A program made the position numbers and the translations under genes. This document shows, in pieces, positions 5,184 to 8,554 of a stretch of 8,554 nt of DNA. Position 1 is the first letter of the stretch. Each line of letters opens with the position of its first letter. The stretch is from an uncultured Holophagaceae bacterium (GTDB lineage: Bacteria > Acidobacteriota > Holophagae > Holophagales > Holophagaceae): positions 1 through 8,554 of the forward strand of contig CAITBU010000410.1 of assembly GCA_903890595.1 (NCBI GenBank). Reading direction: 5' to 3'. The notes beneath the pieces were generated by a model that saw nothing but the letters and a program-made list of their open reading frames with translations, ran no database searches and was not told the DNA's origin.

Positions 5184-6368
5184 CTAGTTGTAGAAGTAGT
5201 TGGGCAGCCCGAAGGTCCCCGGCGTGGTGGCGCTGTTGAGGCGTACCACGATGTCGCCGTCCGCCAGCACCAGGTCGGGCCGGCCGTCGCCGTTCATGTC
5301 GGCCAGGGCCACGCCCATGGGGCCGAAGGTACCGGCGTAGTTGACGGCGGCCAGCAGGGTGCCTGCCGTGCTGCCGCTCTGCAGGAGCACCGAGGCGGCG
5401 CCGGAGTAGCCGGGCAGGCCCTCGCAGGTCACCACCACGTCGGGTCGCCCATCGGCGTTGAGGTCGCCCACCGCCACGGCCGTGGCGCGGTAGTCGGTGG
5501 TGTAGTGCACGGGGGCGGCGAAGGTGCCTGGAGCACCCTGCAGCAGGACGCTCAGGCCCTGGGTGCCAGGGCTGATGGCGGCGCCGTAGTTGGCGGTGAG
5601 CAGGTCGAGCTTGCCATCGCCGTTGAGGTCCGCTGCTTTGATGGCAATGGGCTGAACGCCCGTGGCGTAGTCCACCGCCGAGGCGAAGACGCCGGCTCCC
5701 GTCTGGAGGAGCACGGAGACGGTGTTGGCGGTGGTGGCCACAGCGATGTCAGCCCGGCCATTGCCGTCGAGGTCGGCCACGGTAACGGACTGAGGATCGC
5801 CACCCACGGCATAGCTCACGGGGGCGTTAAAGGTGCCGGTGCTGGTCTGGATGAAGACCAGCACGCTGGGGGCGCCGCTGGCAGCCACGACGATGTCCAT
5901 CCGGCCATCGCCATTGAGGTCACCCACGGCCACATCCAGAGGCGTGCGGCTCGGGGTGGCCAGCACGGTGGCGGCCAGGAAGTACCCGGGACGGGTGGCA
6001 TCTGCCAGGCGGACCGAGACGGTGCGATCCCAGGCGTTGGCCACCACCAGGTCGGGGCGGCCGTCGCCATTCACGTCCGCCAGGACGAGGTTGGCGGGCC
6101 CAGTCCCCACGCCAAAGCGGGTGGGAATGGCAAAGGTGCCGGCGGGTCCCTGGAGGCGGGTGGACACGTAGCCCTGGGTGGGTGCGCCGTCCACGTCCAT
6201 GGACACCAGGCCCAGGATGTCCGGGATGCCGTTGGCGTCGATGTCGGCCACGGCAATGCCGTTCACCAGGTAGCTGCTGACGGGGTGCTGGGACTCGTGC
6301 GAACCCGAGCAGCCGAGCAGGGCCAGGAGGCCGAGGGAACTGAGGAGCAGGGAGGGGGTGGGACGCAT
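5184..6368 (-). CDS. FG-GAP/VCBS-repeat lipoprotein, predicted seven-bladed beta-propeller
   Basis: The 394-residue product begins with a lipoprotein signal: MRPTPSLLLSSLGLLALLGC, with Leu-Leu-Gly before Cys20, the likely lipidated residue. The mature part contains seven calcium-loop motifs of the type DxNGDGxxD: DIDANGIPD (42-50), DVNGDGRPD (98-106), DLNGDGRMD (150-158), DLDGNGRAD (199-207), DLNGDGKLD (247-255), DLNADGRPD (302-310) and DMNGDGRPD (357-365). They are spaced 48-56 residues apart, and most blades end with a G(T/V)F..P..Y phrase. Seven such units make a complete propeller, resembling the integrin-alpha and FG-GAP family, on the cell envelope. Substrate or partner is unknown; adhesion or polysaccharide binding are possibilities only. 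The ATG at 6368 has an AAGGAG site six bases upstream. The htrA gene follows after 37 bp with no terminator between them, suggesting one transcript. Confidence 0.93.
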   Translation of the reverse strand: MRPTPSLLLSSLGLLALLGCSGSHESQHPVSSYLVNGIAVADIDANGIPDILGLVSMDVDGAPTQGYVSTRLQGPAGTFAIPTRFGVGTGPANLVLADVNGDGRPDLVVANAWDRTVSVRLADATRPGYFLAATVLATPSRTPLDVAVGDLNGDGRMDIVVAASGAPSVLVFIQTSTGTFNAPVSYAVGGDPQSVTVADLDGNGRADIAVATTANTVSVLLQTGAGVFASAVDYATGVQPIAIKAADLNGDGKLDLLTANYGAAISPGTQGLSVLLQGAPGTFAAPVHYTTDYRATAVAVGDLNADGRPDVVVTCEGLPGYSGAASVLLQSGSTAGTLLAAVNYAGTFGPMGVALADMNGDGRPDLVLADGDIVVRLNSATTPGTFGLPNYFYN

Positions 6369-6372
6369 GGAA

Positions 6373-6398
6373 ACTCCTTGAGCAAGTGCTCGTCAAGG
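6373..6398 (-). promoter_or_regulatory. Ribosome-binding site of the lipoprotein gene, partly inside a possible hairpin
   Basis: On the minus strand the AAGGAGT site (6373-6379) overlaps the 3' side of a perfect six-base stem, CCTTGA (6393-6398) with TCAAGG (6376-6381), separated by an 11-base loop. A second inverted pair, GAGCA and TGCTC, lies within the same stretch and competes with it. Pairing would cover four bases of the Shine-Dalgarno, so translation could be tuned. The stem is short, so this is suggestive only. Confidence 0.4.
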
Positions 6399-6491
6399 GT
6401 GGGCGATGGAGCCTTCCCACGCAAGGGCGCAGGAATTGGACCCGTTCGGATGGGGGCGGGTTGAGGGGCTGATATCCCCAATGGCGACATG

Positions 6492-6519
6492 TTTATAGCG
6501 GTCTGTCCCAGGGGCTCAA
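6492..6519 (-). promoter_or_regulatory. Candidate promoter for the lipoprotein-htrA unit
   Basis: On the minus strand TTGAGC (6514-6519) and TATAAA (6492-6497) are separated by 16 bases. This is the best sigma-70-like pair seen in the window. The -35 element overlaps the stop codon of the upstream acyltransferase gene. Transcription would begin near 6485, giving a leader of about 115 bases that has no gene in it. It supports separate transcription of the lipoprotein and htrA genes. Confidence 0.5.
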
Positions 6520-7904
6520 GAGGGGGCTGGATGGGTCCGGTCCAGCAGGTGGGCGACCCCCAGGGCGTAGTAGTCCAAGAGGGGGGCCTTGTGGGGTGGC
6601 AGCACCAGGTGGCCGTCCACCTGCAGCAGGATGCGTCGCAGCAGGAGCACCCGCAGGCCCACCTCAAAGGTCCGCTGGAAGGAGCCCCGGGGTAGGTGGA
6701 GGGGCAGGCCCTGCTCCTGGGCCCGGGCCAGGGTCTCCAACACCTGGTCCCGCAGGAGGGCCTTGCCAGGGGCTGTCTCGCCCTGGTTGCGGTAGACCCA
6801 GGCCACGGCAGCGACGGGCGTGATGGGCACCTCGTTGCCCACGGCCTTCAGCAGGTCGTCGGCGAAGGCTTCCAGGAGGGGGCGCCGGGTGTCCCAGTCC
6901 ATGGCCCGCAGGTCGGCACCCTGCAGGGCTGAGGCTGCGTGGATGGGCAGGCCGAAGTTGGCCACCGCATAGCCGAAGCGGTGGAAGCGCCCCGTGGCGC
7001 CCCGCCACACCAGGCCCAGCAGCCAGAGGGAGGTCCGGCGTAGCAGGTCCAGGGGCCCGCGCTTGGGCTTGCCCAGGCCCTCCCGCACCAGGTTGCTATC
7101 CTCCACCACCCGGTCGTAGTTGATGCCCACGGGAATGAACACCAGATCCTTGGCCCCGGCCCGCAGCATGTAGTCCAGCAGACCCAGCTTGGGGGGCTGG
7201 AGCCGGCCATCTCGACTCAGGCCGCCCTCCAGGAAGATGCCCTGGGTGGTGCCCTGGGCCACGGCCCGCTGGACGTAGCGCTCCAGGACGGCGTGGTAGA
7301 GGGGATCCCGGAAGCGGCGCCGCACGAAGAAGGAGCCGAAGCTGCGGAACAGCTTCTCCAGGGGCCAGACCCGGGCCCACTCGCCCACGGCGTAGGAGAT
7401 GGACACCCGGTTGGACAGCAGGAAGGCCACCAGCAGGTAGTCCGCGTTGCTCCGGTGGTTCATCACGTACACGACGGAAGCGTCCCGGGGGATGCGATTC
7501 AGCGCAGCTTCTGCACTGCGCCCGATGCGCACCCGGTAGCAGCTGCGCAGCAGCCAGCCCGCCAGCCCCTTGCCGTAGCGGTACGTGGTGATGAGGTTGA
7601 AGCTGGGGATGATCTCATCCAGGTAGAGGCTCACGTCCGCCAGGAAGCTCGCCTCCTCCCGGCCGCTCTCCCGGGCCAGATCGGTCACCCGGGTGCGGAG
7701 GTCGGGGTCCGCCAGCAGCTCGTCCTTCAGGCGCTGCTTGCGGGTGACCGTGACGGGGTTGAGCCGAAAACCCATCTCCCGCCGGGTGCGCAGGGCATGG
7801 CGCCAGGACCAGCGGCGAAACCAGCGGCGCCCGAAGCGCCGCAGCAGGAGCAGGGCCACAAGGACCCCCGCCGCCAGGGCCAGCCACACAAGTTTGGGAG
7901 TCAT
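6516..7904 (-). CDS. PlsB-like glycerol-3-phosphate/lysophosphatidate acyltransferase
   Basis: This 462-residue enzyme has an N-terminal membrane segment (about 4-22) followed by a strongly basic stretch, placing the catalytic part on the cytoplasmic face of the inner membrane. The acyltransferase blocks appear in order: VVYVMNHRSNADYLL (144-158) with the catalytic HX4D pair His150 and Asp155; FGSFFVRRRFRDPLYHAVL (189-207); FLEGGLSRDGRL (224-235); and FIPVGINYDRVVED (256-269). Blocks two to four resemble PlsB, which acylates glycerol-3-phosphate at position 1 in phospholipid synthesis, more than PlsC. It is much shorter than E. coli PlsB (about 800 residues) and lacks most of the extra N-terminal domain. 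Activity on lysophosphatidate cannot be excluded. The ATG at 7904 lacks a Shine-Dalgarno but keeps the membrane anchor. The lipoprotein gene follows 147 bp downstream with its own candidate promoter. Confidence 0.9.
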   Translation of the reverse strand: MTPKLVWLALAAGVLVALLLLRRFGRRWFRRWSWRHALRTRREMGFRLNPVTVTRKQRLKDELLADPDLRTRVTDLARESGREEASFLADVSLYLDEIIPSFNLITTYRYGKGLAGWLLRSCYRVRIGRSAEAALNRIPRDASVVYVMNHRSNADYLLVAFLLSNRVSISYAVGEWARVWPLEKLFRSFGSFFVRRRFRDPLYHAVLERYVQRAVAQGTTQGIFLEGGLSRDGRLQPPKLGLLDYMLRAGAKDLVFIPVGINYDRVVEDSNLVREGLGKPKRGPLDLLRRTSLWLLGLVWRGATGRFHRFGYAVANFGLPIHAASALQGADLRAMDWDTRRPLLEAFADDLLKAVGNEVPITPVAAVAWVYRNQGETAPGKALLRDQVLETLARAQEQGLPLHLPRGSFQRTFEVGLRVLLLRRILLQVDGHLVLPPHKAPLLDYYALGVAHLLDRTHPAPS

Positions 7905-7910
7905 GCGCAG

Positions 7911-7916
7911 AGTATG
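7911..7916 (-). promoter_or_regulatory. -10-like hexamer six bases before the acyltransferase start
   Basis: Read on the minus strand, CATACT (four of six consensus bases) is followed by CTGCGC and then the ATG at 7904. Transcription would begin at or beside the start codon, consistent with the missing Shine-Dalgarno sequence. No good -35 hexamer was seen at the usual distance, so this is a tentative call. Confidence 0.25.
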
Positions 7917-7982
7917 GCCCTGTCTTGGTGAAAAGCACTTGAAACAGGGATGAAGGGGATGAAGGGGATAACCGCAATAGCC

Positions 7983-8017
7983 TTAACCACTGATGAAAAG
8001 GACCAGTGCAGGGTTAA
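7983..8017. repeat. Small imperfect hairpin nested inside the composite repeat
   Basis: TTAAC (7983-7987) pairs with GTTAA (8013-8017), and CACTG (7988-7992) pairs with CAGTG (8004-8008). A four-base bulge lies on the right side and an 11-base loop in the middle. The left half begins TTAACCAC and continues TGATGAAAAGGA, a phrase similar in make-up to the neighbouring 9-bp repeat units. Confidence 0.6.
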
Positions 8018-8018
8018 C

Positions 8019-8045
8019 CACAAAGAACACAAAGGGCACAAAGAT
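8019..8045 (+). repeat. Three tandem 9-bp units (CACAAAGNN) nested inside the composite repeat
   Basis: CACAAAGAA (8019-8027), CACAAAGGG (8028-8036) and CACAAAGAT (8037-8045) form a head-to-tail array preceded by TTAAC. Unlike the outer arms, this array has no inverted partner within the window. In one frame it reads as an apparent His-Lys-Glu/Gly-rich peptide, which is an artefact of the period of nine. Confidence 0.85.
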
Positions 8046-8208
8046 GAGAGGGGCCGCCTTGCCTTTGCCGTTAATTCCCCTTCATCCCCTTCATCCCTGT
8101 TCTCTTGTTTTTTGCCCTGCTTTGCACAGCTTTCCTCCGCTGCTCCGCTCTCCTCAGCGTCCCTTCTTTTTTTTCTGTGGGCCCAGGTTCTGCCGCCCCA
8201 AACCGGAG

Positions 8209-8554
<346 letters not shown>

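Larger units (their letters stand above)
7943..8101. repeat. Inverted repeat built from tandem 9-bp units (GGGATGAAG)
   Basis: Arms at 7943-7968 and 8076-8101 are perfect reverse complements over 26 bases, 107 bases apart. Each arm is AACA followed by two copies of the 9-bp unit GGGATGAAG and a partial third (GGGA). The plus strand after the right arm runs into TCTCTTGTTTTTT, and the left arm is preceded by an A-rich stretch, much as in the repeat at 3942-4027. The position is between two same-strand genes, downstream of the ABC permease, so it might act as a terminator or mRNA-stabilising stem. Any open frame across it is repeat-derived. Confidence 0.92.
7905..8208. other. Non-coding gap of 304 bp holding a composite repeat
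   Basis: No credible gene lies between the ABC permease stop and the acyltransferase start. Most of the gap (7943-8101) is a large inverted repeat with other short repeats nested in it. To its right, 8102-8208 is comparatively T-rich on the plus strand, with a T6 run at 8107-8113 after the repeat and a T8 run at 8167-8174 after a weak CGCTG/CAGCG stem (8138-8159). No gene on the plus strand needs a terminator there. No convincing promoter for a small RNA was found. Confidence 0.7.

Noticed and set aside
5505..6464. Plus-strand open frame of 319 codons opposite the FG-GAP lipoprotein
   Set aside because: It is the repetitive His/Gly/Val-rich mirror of the FG-GAP repeats; the minus strand has a signal peptide, lipobox, ribosome-binding site and seven motif copies.
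7943..8101. CRISPR array or integron attC site
   Set aside because: Units are only 8-9 bases, contiguous and without unique spacers of constant length, and no cas or integrase gene is present. The features of an attC site were not seen.

Overview
The window reads as an ordinary chromosomal segment of a GC-rich, Gram-negative, menaquinone-using bacterium. Coding regions are strongly GC-rich at third codon positions. The gene set (SUF-type Fe-S assembly, the futalosine-pathway enzyme MqnD, a lipid-anchored outer-surface or periplasmic protein, a membrane-anchored HtrA protease) fits an Acidobacteriota lineage such as the Holophagaceae (Geothrix/Holophaga). That assignment is inference from general resemblance; no rRNA or marker search was possible, and a deltaproteobacterial-type lineage remains an alternative. 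No phage, insertion sequence, CRISPR array, tRNA or rRNA was seen.

Layout from left to right. The 5' part of sufB lies on the minus strand (1-462), preceded by a palindrome that overlaps a possible promoter. Next is a minus-strand gene for a 621-residue zinc-ribbon, coiled-coil and TPR protein (534-2399). A 147-bp divergent intergenic region separates it from a small four-TPR protein on the plus strand (2547-3068), followed closely by mqnD (3107-3916). mqnD converges on a minus-strand group; the 132-bp gap between them holds a 25-bp perfect inverted repeat built from 8-bp units. The minus-strand group, in transcription order, is the C-terminal end of a MacB/FtsX-type ABC permease (8554-8209), a PlsB-like acyltransferase (7904-6516), a seven-bladed FG-GAP/VCBS lipoprotein (6368-5184) and a DegS-like HtrA protease (5146-4049). 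The last two are 37 bp apart and probably co-transcribed. A 304-bp non-coding gap (7905-8208) holds a second, larger inverted repeat made of 9-bp units with other short repeats nested inside it.

Functionally these are housekeeping and envelope genes: Fe-S cluster assembly, menaquinone synthesis, phospholipid synthesis, envelope protein quality control and an efflux-type permease. No dedicated new multi-gene system is visible. The least explained structures are the two inverted, tandem-unit intergenic repeats, which follow the same construction with different unit sequences. Next in interest are two genes that lack a Shine-Dalgarno sequence and carry a -10-like hexamer exactly six bases before the start codon, the zinc-ribbon TPR protein, and a self-complementary ribosome-binding site in front of mqnD.
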